Source: Mycolicibacterium gadium (GTDB taxonomy: Bacteria; Actinomycetota; Actinomycetes; Mycobacteriales; Mycobacteriaceae). Taken from it: a stretch of DNA of 64,000 bases. The translations under genes and the position numbers were made by a program. The notes beneath the pieces were generated by a model. The model was not told the origin of the DNA and made no database searches. It saw nothing but the letters and a program-made list of their open reading frames with translations. Shown piece after piece: positions 24,414 through 33,347 of the stretch. Within the stretch, counting starts at the first letter, position 1. Every line of letters starts with the position of its first letter. The stretch is from NCBI RefSeq assembly GCF_010728925.1, contig NZ_AP022608.1, positions 5,642,001 to 5,706,000 on the forward strand. Reading direction: 5' to 3'.

Positions 24414-26173
24414 CCCCCGATTCGTTCGACCACACCGTCGATGTGCTCGTCATCGGCTCCGGCGGTGGTGGAATGACCGCGGCGCTGGCCGCCGATGCGC
24501 GGGGCCTCGACACGCTCGTGGTCGAGAAGTCACCGCAATTCGGTGGTTCCACCGCACTGTCGGGCGGCGGTATCTGGGTACCGGGGGCGCCGTCGCAACG
24601 CGAGGCCGGCTACGTACCCGATCCCGATGGCGTGTTCGACTACCTGCAGCGAATCACCGGCGGCCTGGTCAGCGACGCACGGTTGCGCGCGTATGTCGAC
24701 AGCGCGCCGGAGATGATGGAGTTCCTCGAGCGGCACAGCCGGTGGTTCGAATTCGTCTGGAAACCCGGGTATGCCGACTACTACCCCGAGTTGCCCGGCG
24801 GCTCGGAGTTGGGCAGCACCATCAACGTTCCCGCGATCGACCTGCGCGAGCTGGGTGACGAGGAGCAGAATCTGCTGCGGCCGTTGGCCCTGGCGCCCAA
24901 GGGGATCTGGTTCGCCCCCAAGGATCTTCGGCTGTTCTATCAGGTGCGGCAGAACTGGCGCGGAAAGGCCGTGCTGGTGAAGCTCATCTGGCGGATGTTT
25001 CGCGCTCGGGTCTTCGGCGACCGGATGGCCGCAATCGGCCAATCGTTGGCGGCCAGGATGCGTCTGGCGCTCAAGGAACGCAACATCCCGCTATGGCTGA
25101 GCGCACCGATGACCGAGCTGATCACCGACGTCGACGGAACGGTCACGGGTGCGGTGGTCGAGCGCGACGGTCATGCTCAGCGCATCGGTGCGCGGCACGG
25201 TGTCATCCTTGCCGCCGGCGGCTTCGACCACGACATGGAGTGGCGCAGGCAGCATCTGCCGGTTCTCGAGAAGGACTGGAGCTTCGGTAATCCCGCGTCG
25301 ATGGGCGATGGGATCAGGGCGGGGGAGAAGGTCGGCGGCTCGACCGACCTGCTCGACGAGGCGTGGTGGTTCCCCGCCATGTGCTGGCCCGACGGCAGGC
25401 TCCAGTTCATGCTGAACGAGCGAATGATGCCGTCACAGTTCGTGGTCAACGGCGAGGGTAAGAGGTTCATCAACGAGGCGGCGCCCTACATGGACTTCGC
25501 CCACGCGATGATCGAAGGACACAACTCCGGCGTCGCGCACATCCCGTGCTGGCTCGTCACCGACATCCGTTCGTTCCATCGCTATGTCGTCGGCGGCCAT
25601 CTGCCCATCCCGAAGGTGCCGTTCGCGCCGGTACCCACTGGGTGGAAGGTGCCCAAGGCATGGCTGGAGTCCGGAGTCGTCGTAGAGGCCAACAGCTTCG
25701 AGGAGCTCGCGACCAAGATCGGCGCACCCCCTACACAGCTACGCGCCACCGCCGATCGCTTCAACGAGCTGGCCCGCAAGGGTCACGACGACGACTTCAA
25801 CCGCGGGGACTCCGCCTACGACAACTACTACGGCGACCCGACGCTGCCCAACCCCAACCTGTACCCGCTGGGCAAGCCGCCGTACTACGCGTTCCAGATC
25901 ATCCTCGGCGACCTCGGCACCTCGGGCGGGCTGCGCACCGACGAGTACGCGCGCGTGCTCCGCTCCGATGACAGCTTCGTGAAGGGCTTGTACGCCGTCG
26001 GCAATACGTCGGCCGCGGTGATGGGACGCAGCTACGCCGGCGCTGGCGCGACCATCGGGCCGGCCATGACCTTCGGCTACGTGGCCGCCAAGCACATCGC
26101 AGACCAGTTGCCCGGCAACGCTCTTCAGTCTGGGCCACAGACCGGTTCGACACTCAAGATCGAAAGGTATTGA
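24410..26173 (+). CDS. KstD-like FAD-binding dehydrogenase, second copy
   Basis: A 587-residue flavoprotein of the 3-ketosteroid dehydrogenase/fumarate reductase family: N-terminal [41 protein letters not shown], and C-terminal [22 protein letters not shown] and [16 protein letters not shown]. The GDLGTxGG block is closer to authentic KstD than that of the gene at 18478. ATG 24410 overlaps the mhpB stop by 4 nt. Being inside the mhp operon, it may produce the phenolic substrate of MhpA by desaturating a cyclohexanone or cyclohexenone ring (inference). Confidence 0.92.
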   Translation: MTPDSFDHTVDVLVIGSGGGGMTAALAADARGLDTLVVEKSPQFGGSTALSGGGIWVPGAPSQREAGYVPDPDGVFDYLQRITGGLVSDARLRAYVDSAPEMMEFLERHSRWFEFVWKPGYADYYPELPGGSELGSTINVPAIDLRELGDEEQNLLRPLALAPKGIWFAPKDLRLFYQVRQNWRGKAVLVKLIWRMFRARVFGDRMAAIGQSLAARMRLALKERNIPLWLSAPMTELITDVDGTVTGAVVERDGHAQRIGARHGVILAAGGFDHDMEWRRQHLPVLEKDWSFGNPASMGDGIRAGEKVGGSTDLLDEAWWFPAMCWPDGRLQFMLNERMMPSQFVVNGEGKRFINEAAPYMDFAHAMIEGHNSGVAHIPCWLVTDIRSFHRYVVGGHLPIPKVPFAPVPTGWKVPKAWLESGVVVEANSFEELATKIGAPPTQLRATADRFNELARKGHDDDFNRGDSAYDNYYGDPTLPNPNLYPLGKPPYYAFQIILGDLGTSGGLRTDEYARVLRSDDSFVKGLYAVGNTSAAVMGRSYAGAGATIGPAMTFGYVAAKHIADQLPGNALQSGPQTGSTLKIERY

Positions 26174-26174
26174 A

Positions 26175-27506
26175 ATGAAGATCTCGCTGTTCTACGAATT
26201 CCCGCTGCCGCGGCCGTGGAGTGACGACGACGAGCACAAGCTTTTCCAGGACGGCCTCGACGAGGTGGAGGCAGCCGACAAGGCCGGCTTCTCCACGGTG
26301 TGGCTGACCGAGCACCACTTCCTCGAAGAGTACTGCCATTCCACTGCACCCGAGATCTTCCTGTCGGCGGCGAGCCAGCGCACCAAGGACATTCGCCTCG
26401 GATTCGGCATCATGCACCTGCCTCCCGCGGTCAACCATCCCGCGCGGGTGGCGGAGCGCGTCGCCACCCTCGACCTGCTGTCCAACGGGCGGGTGGAATT
26501 CGGCACCGGGGAGTCGTCCTCGGTGGGTGAGCTCGGCGGGTTCGGCATCGATCCGGCCGACAAGCGTGCGATGTGGGAGGAGGCCCTGGAGGTCTCGATC
26601 CGCTGCATGACCGAAGAGCCGTTCACCGGCTTCAAGGGCCAGCACGTCGAGATGCCCCCGCGTAACGTCGTTCCCAAGCCGTTGCAGAAGCCGCACCCGC
26701 CGGTCTGGGTCGCCTGTACGCGTCCCGCCTCGGTGTCGATGGCCGCCCAAAAGGGCCTCGGCGCACTGAGTTTCGCCTACACCGGTCCCGGCCCGCTGAC
26801 CGAGCGCGTCAACGGGTACTACAAGGAGTTCGAAGAGAGCGCGGTACCGGTCACACCGCAGATGAACCCCAACATCCTCGCGATCGGCGGCGACCTGTCG
26901 ATGATGGTCGCCAAGACCGACGAGCAGGCCATCGAGCGGCTCGGAAAGGGCGGCGGCTTCTTCGCGTTCGGGATCATGCACTACTACATGACCGGCATGC
27001 ACACCCCAGGCCGAACAGGTGTCTGGGAACGTCACCTCGAGGAGATCGAAAAGGACCCGAGCATCGTCTACGGCCCGGACCGCGGCCCGATCGGCAGCCC
27101 GGCGACGGTGCGCGAGTTCCTACGCGGTTACGAGGAGAGCGGTGTCGACGAACTGATCCTGCTCCTGACACCGCGTCGACACGAGGAGACGATGGAGTCC
27201 ATCGAGCTGATGGGCAAGGAGGTCCTTCCCGAGTTCATCGAGCGCGACGAGAAGGCCAGGGCCGAGAAGGCCAAGCGGCTCGAGCCCGTCCTCGCGAGGG
27301 CCGAGGCGCGTAGGCCCAAGTCGAAGGCGCCGTTGTTCGACGAGACCTACGCCTTCGGTGGTCTGCCCACCGGTCGCGAGAACTACACCGCCAACGAGGT
27401 GTCGCTGGCGATGGACGAAATGAACGCCGGCATCGAGGCGGCGGCGGCGAAACTCAAGACGGGCGAGGGGTGGACGAGCAGAAATCCTGCCGCTGATAAG
27501 AGTTGA
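26175..27506 (+). CDS. Luciferase-like (LLM) flavin monooxygenase
   Basis: A 443-residue LLM-class TIM-barrel protein (MKISLFYEFPLPRPW, TVWLTEHHFLEEY, LLSNGRVEFGTGESSSVGE), longer than the F420 type and resembling FMNH2-dependent alkanal/type II Baeyer-Villiger monooxygenases. The C-terminal 60 residues are charged (EKARAEKAKRLEPVLARAEAR), probably helical. A dedicated FMN reductase lies three genes downstream in the same operon (29332), which supports a two-component system. Possible job: oxygen insertion into a ring or chain ketone. Cofactor and substrate are inferred. Confidence 0.88.
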   Translation: MKISLFYEFPLPRPWSDDDEHKLFQDGLDEVEAADKAGFSTVWLTEHHFLEEYCHSTAPEIFLSAASQRTKDIRLGFGIMHLPPAVNHPARVAERVATLDLLSNGRVEFGTGESSSVGELGGFGIDPADKRAMWEEALEVSIRCMTEEPFTGFKGQHVEMPPRNVVPKPLQKPHPPVWVACTRPASVSMAAQKGLGALSFAYTGPGPLTERVNGYYKEFEESAVPVTPQMNPNILAIGGDLSMMVAKTDEQAIERLGKGGGFFAFGIMHYYMTGMHTPGRTGVWERHLEEIEKDPSIVYGPDRGPIGSPATVREFLRGYEESGVDELILLLTPRRHEETMESIELMGKEVLPEFIERDEKARAEKAKRLEPVLARAEARRPKSKAPLFDETYAFGGLPTGRENYTANEVSLAMDEMNAGIEAAAAKLKTGEGWTSRNPAADKS

Positions 27507-27509
27507 TAC

Positions 27510-28322
27510 GTGACTGACGAGCTGTGGCGCTACGACGGCCGCCGGGTCGTCGTCACCGGATGTGCTTCGGGCATCGCCGCCGATGTGGCGCGGCAGCTCG
27601 CCGGTCTCGGTGCCGAGGTGATCGGCCTCGACATCCGGCCGCCCGAGTCCGACATCGGCGAGTTCATCTCGCTCGATCTCCAGGATCCGGAATCGATCGA
27701 CGTGGCGGCGGCGGCGATCGGCGGTCGCGTCGATGCCTTGTTCAACATCGCTGGGGTGTCTTCTGGGATCCGCGATCCCCTGCGGGTGGTCACCATCAAC
27801 TTCCTGGGTACGCGGCGATTCACCGAGTCGCTGGTGCCCTCGATGCCACCCGGGTCTTCCATCGCCTGTGTGTCGTCGTTGGCCGCGTCGGCTTATCGGG
27901 AGAACGCCGCGGTCACGGCGGGCCTGGTCGACACTGACACGATGGCCGAGGGAATCGACTGGTGTGAGCGCCATCAGGAGGCGGTCGCTGACGGAGGGGG
28001 CTACCGGCTATCCAAGGAGGCGATCATCCTGTACGGCATGGCCAATGTCGTGGCGCTGGGCGCCAAGGGAATCCGGATCAACTGCACCGCACCCGGCGTC
28101 ACGGACACCCCGATTCTCGACCAACTGCGGTCGGCGTATGGCCAGGAGTTCCTCGACTCCTTCCACACGCCGTTGGGTCGCGCGGCCACGCCCGAAGAAC
28201 AGGCCAGCGTGCTGGTCTTCCTGAACAGCAAAGCGGCCAGTTACATCACCGGACAGGTGATCTGGGTGGACGGCGGCACGACCGGCGAGACAGACCTGGC
28301 GGGATCGGTGACGCGACGATGA
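27510..28322 (+). CDS. SDR oxidoreductase, 3alpha-HSD/coniferyl-alcohol-dehydrogenase-like
   Basis: A 270-residue short-chain dehydrogenase with an atypical cofactor motif GCASGIAADVARQL, NIAGVS in place of NNAG, catalytic serine in CVSSLAAS, and YRLSKEA. The long segment between strand 5 and Tyr (TDTMAEGIDWCERHQEAVADGGG) is typical of the 3alpha-hydroxysteroid/coniferyl alcohol dehydrogenase group. Start GTG 27510. It sits three bases after the LLM gene and 10 before the cyclase gene. A secondary alcohol/ketone interconversion in the pathway is likely. Confidence 0.92.
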   Translation: MTDELWRYDGRRVVVTGCASGIAADVARQLAGLGAEVIGLDIRPPESDIGEFISLDLQDPESIDVAAAAIGGRVDALFNIAGVSSGIRDPLRVVTINFLGTRRFTESLVPSMPPGSSIACVSSLAASAYRENAAVTAGLVDTDTMAEGIDWCERHQEAVADGGGYRLSKEAIILYGMANVVALGAKGIRINCTAPGVTDTPILDQLRSAYGQEFLDSFHTPLGRAATPEEQASVLVFLNSKAASYITGQVIWVDGGTTGETDLAGSVTRR

Positions 28323-28332
28323 GAGGCGAACC

Positions 28333-29322
28333 ATGCCCAGCATGACCGACTTCCGGCGGGTCGCTGACGACGTCCGCAACTGGGGGCGGTGGGGCGACGA
28401 CGACGAAATCGGCACGCTCAACTTCATCACGGCGGAGAAGATCGCCCAAGCCGCCGGTCTGGTCCGACACGGCAAGCTCTTTCCGCTGGGTGTCGACTTC
28501 GGGTCGTCCGGGCCGCAGGGGGCGTTCCACTTCCGGCAGAACCCGCTGCACGTGATGACGATCGACGGTGGTGATGCGAGCACGCTGGCCGAGTACGGCC
28601 CGCCCTGGTTGAAGAATCCCGCCGCGATGCAGCTCAGCGAGTACTGGACCAGCGGCCCAATGCGATTCAACGACGACGTCATCATCATGCCGCTGCAGGC
28701 CGCGACCCAGTGGGATGCGTTGTCGCACGTCTACTACGAGGACAAGCTGTACAACGGCTTCCCCGCGAGTTCGGTGACCAGCCTCGGCGCTTTTCACTGC
28801 GGTATCGACAAGGTCGACGGCCGGGGCATCACGTCCCGCGGCGTGCTGCTCGACATCGTGCGCCTGCGCGGCGTGAAGACGTACTGCGAGCTCGGCGACC
28901 CGATCACCCCCGCCGAACTCGACGAGGCCGCCCGCAACCAGGGAGTCACCGTCGAGCGCGGCGATATCGTGCTGATCCGAACCGGTTGGTGGGCACGCTT
29001 TCTCGAAACACGTGACGGTGCTGAACCCGGCGCGGGACTTGACTGGACCTGCGCGTCGTGGTTGCACGACCACGAAGTCGCGGCGGTCGCAGCCGATAAC
29101 CTGATGGTCGAGAACCCGGTCCCCGGCATCGACGGCTGCTTCCTGCCGATGCACATGCTGTGCCTTCGCGATATGGGGCTGATGCTTGGCGAATACTGGG
29201 ATCTGACGGCCTTGGCGGAGGATTGCGCGGCCGACGGAGTCTACGAATTCCAGCTCATCGCACCGCCGCTGAGGGTGACCGGCGCCGTCGGATCGCCTGT
29301 GAACCCGATTGCAATCAAGTAG
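28333..29322 (+). CDS. Cyclase-family hydrolase (kynurenine formamidase-like)
   Basis: A 329-residue protein of the metal-dependent cyclase family. The usual HxGTHxDxxxH signature is represented by QAATQWDALSHVYY (about residues 120-133); a later DHEVAAVAADNLMVEN and PMHMLCLRDMGLMLGEY match the family. Known members hydrolyse amides, esters or lactones. In an operon with a Baeyer-Villiger-type monooxygenase it could open a lactone (inference). The first histidine of the signature is not obvious, so metal binding needs structural modelling. Confidence 0.88.
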   Translation: MPSMTDFRRVADDVRNWGRWGDDDEIGTLNFITAEKIAQAAGLVRHGKLFPLGVDFGSSGPQGAFHFRQNPLHVMTIDGGDASTLAEYGPPWLKNPAAMQLSEYWTSGPMRFNDDVIIMPLQAATQWDALSHVYYEDKLYNGFPASSVTSLGAFHCGIDKVDGRGITSRGVLLDIVRLRGVKTYCELGDPITPAELDEAARNQGVTVERGDIVLIRTGWWARFLETRDGAEPGAGLDWTCASWLHDHEVAAVAADNLMVENPVPGIDGCFLPMHMLCLRDMGLMLGEYWDLTALAEDCAADGVYEFQLIAPPLRVTGAVGSPVNPIAIK

Positions 29323-29331
29323 GTGGGAGTC

Positions 29332-29922
29332 ATGACCGCAAGCACAACCACCGGCGGGGCACCGCTCATCGTCGGTCTCGGCGGAACGCTGCGCGCCAAC
29401 TCGTCGACCGAGCGGGCGATTCGCTACTGCCTGGCATCGGTCGAACGCCAGGGCGGACGCACCCGCTTCTTCAGTGGGCCCGACCTGGACCTCCCGATGT
29501 ACGCACCACACGAGCTGGAGCGCACCCCCAAGGCGCTCGAACTGGTCAGTGCCCTGCGCGACGCCGATGCCGTCGTCGTCGGGTCACCGGGATACCACGG
29601 TGCGATATCGGGTTTGGTCAAGAACGCGCTCGACTACATCGAGGACCTCCGAGAGGATCCGCGCGTCTACCTCGACAACACGCCCTGGGGTTGCATCAGT
29701 TGCGCCTACGGCTGGCAGGCGGCAGTGGGCACCCTTGGCCAGCTGCGTTCCATCGGACACGCACTGCGGGCCTGGCCGACACCGCTCGGTGTGGCGATCA
29801 ACTCCGCCGACAAGATCTGGGACGACGCAGGCGAGCTGAAGGACTCCTCGATCTGCGACCAACTCGACATGCTGGCCACCCAGGTGCTCACCTTCGCGCA
29901 GACCGCGTGGGAAACCACGTGA
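29332..29922 (+). CDS. NAD(P)H-dependent FMN reductase (SsuE-like)
   Basis: A 196-residue flavodoxin-like reductase: phosphate-binding loop GLGGTLRANSSTERAIRY at the N-terminus and the signature SPGYHGAISGLVKNALDYIEDL. It would reduce FMN for a partner monooxygenase; the LLM protein at 26175 in the same operon is the natural partner. ATG 29332 is chosen over GTG 29323. Its stop overlaps the GTG of the next gene (GTGA). Confidence 0.93.
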   Translation: MTASTTTGGAPLIVGLGGTLRANSSTERAIRYCLASVERQGGRTRFFSGPDLDLPMYAPHELERTPKALELVSALRDADAVVVGSPGYHGAISGLVKNALDYIEDLREDPRVYLDNTPWGCISCAYGWQAAVGTLGQLRSIGHALRAWPTPLGVAINSADKIWDDAGELKDSSICDQLDMLATQVLTFAQTAWETT

Positions 29923-30827
29923 GCGCTCCCGGCGCGAGCAGACGTGAAAACCCCTTATTGGGCGGCATTTCGGGGGAGTTCACGTCTGCTCGCGCAGAGA
30001 GAAAGAGCGTCCTGGTCGACGGCCTTGTCACGGGTTATCTCGAGGCGGGACAGGGCGATCCGGTCATTCTGCTGCACGGCGGTGAATTCGGTGTCAACGC
30101 CGAGATCGCCTGGGAGAACAACATCGCCGCGCTCGCGCATCAGCATCGCGTCCTCGCACTGGAGATGCTGGGGTTCGGCGAGTCCGCGAAGGTCATCGAC
30201 TTCAACGACGGTCGTGGGATGCGGATCCGTCACATCGCACGGTTCTGCGATGCCGTCGGCGTCGAGTCGGCGCATTTCGTCGGGAACTCCATGGGTGCGG
30301 TCAACTTGTTCGTGGACGCCACGTCGGAGTCACCGGTGCTCCCCGCCCGCAGCATGGTGATGATCTGCGGTGGAGGCGAGATCCAGCGCAACGAGCACTC
30401 GGCCGCGCTTTACGACTATGACGCCACGCCAGAAGCCATGCGGCGCATCGTCGAAGCCCTCTTCTACGACCCCGCCTATGTGGCCGACGAGGCGCACGTG
30501 CAGCGACGGTACGAGTCAAGCATCGCGCCTGGTGCGTGGGAAGCACTGGCGGCAGCGAGGTTTCGCCGGCCCGGGCTGGAACCGCCGCCGCTACCGTCGA
30601 GCGCACGGGCTTACGACCGGATCACCGTGCCGACGCTGATCGTCGAGGGCGGCGGCGACAAACTGCTCCCGCGCGGCTGGGCGGCGGAGATCGCCGCGCA
30701 GATCCCGTCCGCGCGTTCGACAGTGATTCCCGACGTCGGGCACTGCCCGCAGATCGAACAACCCGCGGCCGTCAACGACCTGCTGCTGGCGTTCCTGGCC
30801 GAGCAGCGCGAAGGAGCAGCGACATGA
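29919..30827 (+). CDS. Alpha/beta hydrolase with a palindromic element in its N-terminal coding region
   Basis: A 302-residue alpha/beta hydrolase related to meta-cleavage hydrolases: oxyanion segment LLHGGEFG, nucleophile GNSMG, and DVGHCPQIEQP with the catalytic histidine. GTG 29919 overlaps the reductase stop and gives an open frame that runs through a 64-nt hairpin repeat (29932-29995), adding about 21 residues before the conserved domain begins at about residue 28 (SVLVDGLVTGY). If translation starts at GTG, the repeat is translated. No convincing start exists between the repeat and the domain. It overlaps the following SDR by 4 nt. Confidence 0.85.
   Translation: MSAPGASRRENPLLGGISGEFTSARAERKSVLVDGLVTGYLEAGQGDPVILLHGGEFGVNAEIAWENNIAALAHQHRVLALEMLGFGESAKVIDFNDGRGMRIRHIARFCDAVGVESAHFVGNSMGAVNLFVDATSESPVLPARSMVMICGGGEIQRNEHSAALYDYDATPEAMRRIVEALFYDPAYVADEAHVQRRYESSIAPGAWEALAAARFRRPGLEPPPLPSSARAYDRITVPTLIVEGGGDKLLPRGWAAEIAAQIPSARSTVIPDVGHCPQIEQPAAVNDLLLAFLAEQREGAAT
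29932..29995. repeat. Palindromic repeat element inside the hydrolase reading frame
   Basis: The arms 29932-29948 and 29979-29995 are perfect 17-bp inverted repeats beginning GCGCGAGCAGACGT. The loop has a smaller CCCC/GGGG pairing. The arm is closely similar to the hairpin at 10967-11030 (GCGCGAACAGACGC), but here it lies inside a coding frame, in phase, just after the GTG start. I recall similar GCGAGCAGACGC palindromes as common intergenic repeats in mycobacteria; this should be checked. Confidence 0.8.
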
Positions 30828-31636
30828 CTGACGAACTGGCCCGCAAGGTCGCGATCGTCACCGGGGGCGCGTCAGGCCTTGGGGAAGGGCTGGCACGCAG
30901 GTTCGCCGCCGAGGGCGCCAAGGTACTGATCGGCGACGTCGACACCGAAAGCGGTGCCGCACTTGCCGCGGACATCGGCGCCAATGCAGTGTTCGTCGAA
31001 GCCGACGTGTCCGACGTCGATCAGGTGAGCGCCCTGGTGTCGGCGGCCGTCGACCGTTTCGGCGGCCTGCACGTCATGGTCAACAACGCGGGGGTGTCGG
31101 GCACGATGCACCGCCGTTTCCTCGACGACGACCTCGCGGACTTCCACAAGGTGATGGCGGTCAACGTGCTGGCGGTGATGGCGGGAACCCGTGATGCCGC
31201 GCGACACATGTCGCAGCACGGCGGCGGCTCCATCATCAACCTGACGTCGATCGGCGGCATCCAGGCCGGCGGCGGCGTGATGACCTACCGGGCGTCGAAG
31301 GCCGCCGTCATCCAGTTCACCAAGTCGGCGGCAATCGAGTTGGCGCATTACGAGATTCGGGTGAACGCCATCGCGCCCGGCAACATCCGAACCGCGATCG
31401 TGCGCAAGTCGGCATCGGGGGCGGATCTCGAGGAGTTGGAGCAGTTCGAGGCGAAGATCCGCGAGCAGATGCGCAACGACCGCCCACTCAAGCGCGAGGG
31501 CACCATGGAGGACGTCGCCGAAGCGGCGCTCTACTTCGCCACCGACCGCTCACGCTATGTCACCGGCACCGTCCTGCCGATCGATGGCGGTACGTCTGCG
31601 GGCAAGGTGGTCGCACGTAAGCCCAAGTCCGACTAG
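30824..31636 (+). CDS. SDR oxidoreductase
   Basis: A 270-residue classical SDR: VTGGASGLGEGLA (about residues 11-23), NNAGVSG, catalytic serine in LTSIGG, YRASK, and the C-terminal TGTVLPIDGGTSAG. It overlaps the hydrolase by 4 nt and is the last gene of the operon that starts with mhpC. Its 3' end overlaps the convergent alpha/beta hydrolase gene by 4 nt. All catalytic residues are intact. Substrate unknown. Confidence 0.93.
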   Translation: MTDELARKVAIVTGGASGLGEGLARRFAAEGAKVLIGDVDTESGAALAADIGANAVFVEADVSDVDQVSALVSAAVDRFGGLHVMVNNAGVSGTMHRRFLDDDLADFHKVMAVNVLAVMAGTRDAARHMSQHGGGSIINLTSIGGIQAGGGVMTYRASKAAVIQFTKSAAIELAHYEIRVNAIAPGNIRTAIVRKSASGADLEELEQFEAKIREQMRNDRPLKREGTMEDVAEAALYFATDRSRYVTGTVLPIDGGTSAGKVVARKPKSD

Positions 31637-32355
31637 CTGCCGTCGTCGGCACGGTTGGCGTGTTCGGCGACCAGGCGAGGGAATCGTGCTCGGTCGGGCC
31701 GGAAAATGTCGTGGGGCGAGTCGGGAAACTCGACCAGTCGCGCGTGCGGGAACAGTTCCTGGTATCGCGTCCACTGCGGCTCTCCGACGAGGAAGCGCTC
31801 GCCGCTGCGCACCACGAGCAGCGGAAGTCGCTGCTGCGCAAGGCGACCCCACATTGACCGTTCCCGTGCGGCGCGGAACGTCTTGTTCGCGGCGTCCACG
31901 TCGAGGCGCTCGGTCACCGGCGTTCCGCGCCAGCGACCGTCGAGCAGGCGACGCGACATCTCCGGAGTAAGCACCTTTTCCTCCGGCACATAGTCGCCGA
32001 TCGCGACGGAGCGAACACGCTCGAAGTTCTCGACCGCCCACGTCAGCGCGTAGGTCGTGCCCCGAGAGAACGTCACCACGTGAACCGGCCCGTCGGTGAC
32101 GGCGTCGACCACCGCGCCGACGTCGGTGCTCAACGTGGCCGCGTCGTATCCGGTCACGGGAGCACTGCTGCGGCCATGGCCCCGCAGGTCGATCACGACG
32201 GTTCGGCGACCGAACAGCGGCAGGACTTCGGTGTAGTCGTCGGCGATGCACGTCATGCCGGGCACGAAGACCACGGGAGCGCCGCGGTCGTCGCCGCCGG
32301 AGTCGAGATAGTGGATCCGGGCGTCGCCGTTGTCGGTGAACCGGGAGTCGGTCAT
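31633..32355 (-). CDS. Alpha/beta hydrolase
   Basis: A 240-residue alpha/beta hydrolase: DSGGDDRGAPVVFVPGMTC, DLRGHGRSS, nucleophile serine in TFSRGTT (an SxG variant without the leading glycine), and a likely catalytic histidine in DSPHDIF near the C-terminus. The start is uncertain: ATG 32355 (MTDSRFTDNG) fits family N-termini; ATG 32406 would add 17 residues and enter the operator region. It is divergent from the TetR gene at 32472, with a good inverted repeat between, so it is probably a target of that TetR. Confidence 0.88.
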   Translation of the reverse strand: MTDSRFTDNGDARIHYLDSGGDDRGAPVVFVPGMTCIADDYTEVLPLFGRRTVVIDLRGHGRSSAPVTGYDAATLSTDVGAVVDAVTDGPVHVVTFSRGTTYALTWAVENFERVRSVAIGDYVPEEKVLTPEMSRRLLDGRWRGTPVTERLDVDAANKTFRAARERSMWGRLAQQRLPLLVVRSGERFLVGEPQWTRYQELFPHARLVEFPDSPHDIFRPDRARFPRLVAEHANRADDGS

Positions 32356-32421
32356 GGTCAGCGGGACTCTATTCGGTGGCGGCATCAGCGCAGGCGGGAG
32401 GCCCATGAAAGGCGCTCGACA

Positions 32422-32447
32422 GATTAAATCAGTCGCTTGACTTAATC
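32422..32447. promoter_or_regulatory. TetR operator candidate GATTAAATCA-N6-TGACTTAATC
   Basis: A 10-6-10 inverted repeat with one mismatch lies in the divergent gap between the alpha/beta hydrolase and the TetR gene that heads the P450 operon. It is AT-rich against a GC-rich background. Position and symmetry support an autoregulatory operator for both directions. Confidence 0.75.
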
Positions 32448-32471
32448 GTCGCGGCGCGGTTGACTGATCCA

Positions 32472-33146
32472 GTGACCACAGCCAGCAGGACCGTTCGCAC
32501 CGAGCGCGCCAGCATCACGCGCGAGGCGATCCTCGCTGCGGCGGAGCGGTTGTTCGCCGAGCACGGTGTGTACGCCGTTTCCAATAGGCAGGTCAGTGAG
32601 GCGGCCGGGCAGGGAAACAACGCCGCGGTCGGCTACCACTTCGGCACCAAGACCGACCTCGTGCGCGCGATCGAGCAGAAGCATCGCGTGCCCATGGAGC
32701 GAATGCTGGCGCGAATGGTCGCCGACACGGCCGACTCGACCGACTTGCGGGACTGGATCGCATGTTTGGTGTGCTCACTCACCGACCACCTCGATCAGCT
32801 CGGGAACCCGACCTGGTATGCGCGTTTCGCCGCGCAGGCGCTCGCTGACCCGGCCTACCAGAAGATCGTGGTGAAGGACGCGCTGGCTTCGCCCTCGGTG
32901 CTGCTGGTCGTGCAGGGGATCACACGCTGCCTGCCCGACCTGCCGATGACCGTCGTCACCGAACGCAACATCATGGTCCGCAACCTGATGATGCACACCT
33001 GCGCCGACTTCGAGCGCGCGTTCGCCGAGGGCGCGCACATTTCTCACAGTTCGCAGATGCCGCGAACCACCTGGAGCTCGGTCGCTTCCGGACTCATCGA
33101 CGCGATCGTGGGGCTCTGGCAGGCGCCCGTCACGGAGCGGCCGTGA
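32472..33146 (+). CDS. TetR-family transcriptional regulator
   Basis: A 224-residue TetR regulator; HTH region REAILAAAERLFAEHGVYAVSNRQVSEAAGQGNNAAVGYHF. Start GTG 32472 (MTTASRTVRTERA) is preferred over TTG 32460. It is the first gene of a rightward unit with ferredoxin and P450 and overlaps the ferredoxin by 4 nt (GTGA), so it is co-expressed with the genes it probably controls. The operator candidate at 32422-32447 lies 24 nt upstream. Confidence 0.92.
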   Translation: MTTASRTVRTERASITREAILAAAERLFAEHGVYAVSNRQVSEAAGQGNNAAVGYHFGTKTDLVRAIEQKHRVPMERMLARMVADTADSTDLRDWIACLVCSLTDHLDQLGNPTWYARFAAQALADPAYQKIVVKDALASPSVLLVVQGITRCLPDLPMTVVTERNIMVRNLMMHTCADFERAFAEGAHISHSSQMPRTTWSSVASGLIDAIVGLWQAPVTERP

Positions 33147-33337
33147 AGGTAAGTGTCGACCAGGACAGGTGTGTGTCCTCGGGGATGTGCGTGATGAACG
33201 CGGGCGACGTGTTCGACCAGCGCGGCGACGACGGTGTGGTCGAGCTGCTCGTCGAGGAGCCAGGACCCGATCAAGCCGAAGAAACCCGAAAGGCCGCCGC
33301 GGCCTGCCCAGCGCTGGCCATTCATATCGAGGAATGA
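33143..33337 (+). CDS. 3Fe-4S-type ferredoxin, P450 redox partner
   Basis: A 64-residue ferredoxin of the small actinobacterial P450-associated type, with cysteines at 10, 16 and 55 (DRCVSSGMC and AACP), consistent with a single [3Fe-4S] cluster. Start GTG 33143 overlaps the TetR stop. The P450 gene begins 10 nt downstream, so they almost certainly form a redox pair. No ferredoxin reductase gene is in the window. Confidence 0.94.
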   Translation: MKVSVDQDRCVSSGMCVMNAGDVFDQRGDDGVVELLVEEPGPDQAEETRKAAAACPALAIHIEE

Positions 33338-33347
33338 CGGAGAATTC

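Noticed and set aside
26154..27035. 293-codon frame opposite the LLM monooxygenase
   Set aside because: It is antisense to a gene with strong family motifs, and its composition is that of a high-GC complementary-frame shadow.
29160..30827. A 555-codon open frame reading as one long protein covering the hydrolase
   Set aside because: The first 250 codons overlap the cyclase and FMN reductase genes on the same strand in another frame and look like Arg-rich shadow coding; the real hydrolase starts at GTG 29919.
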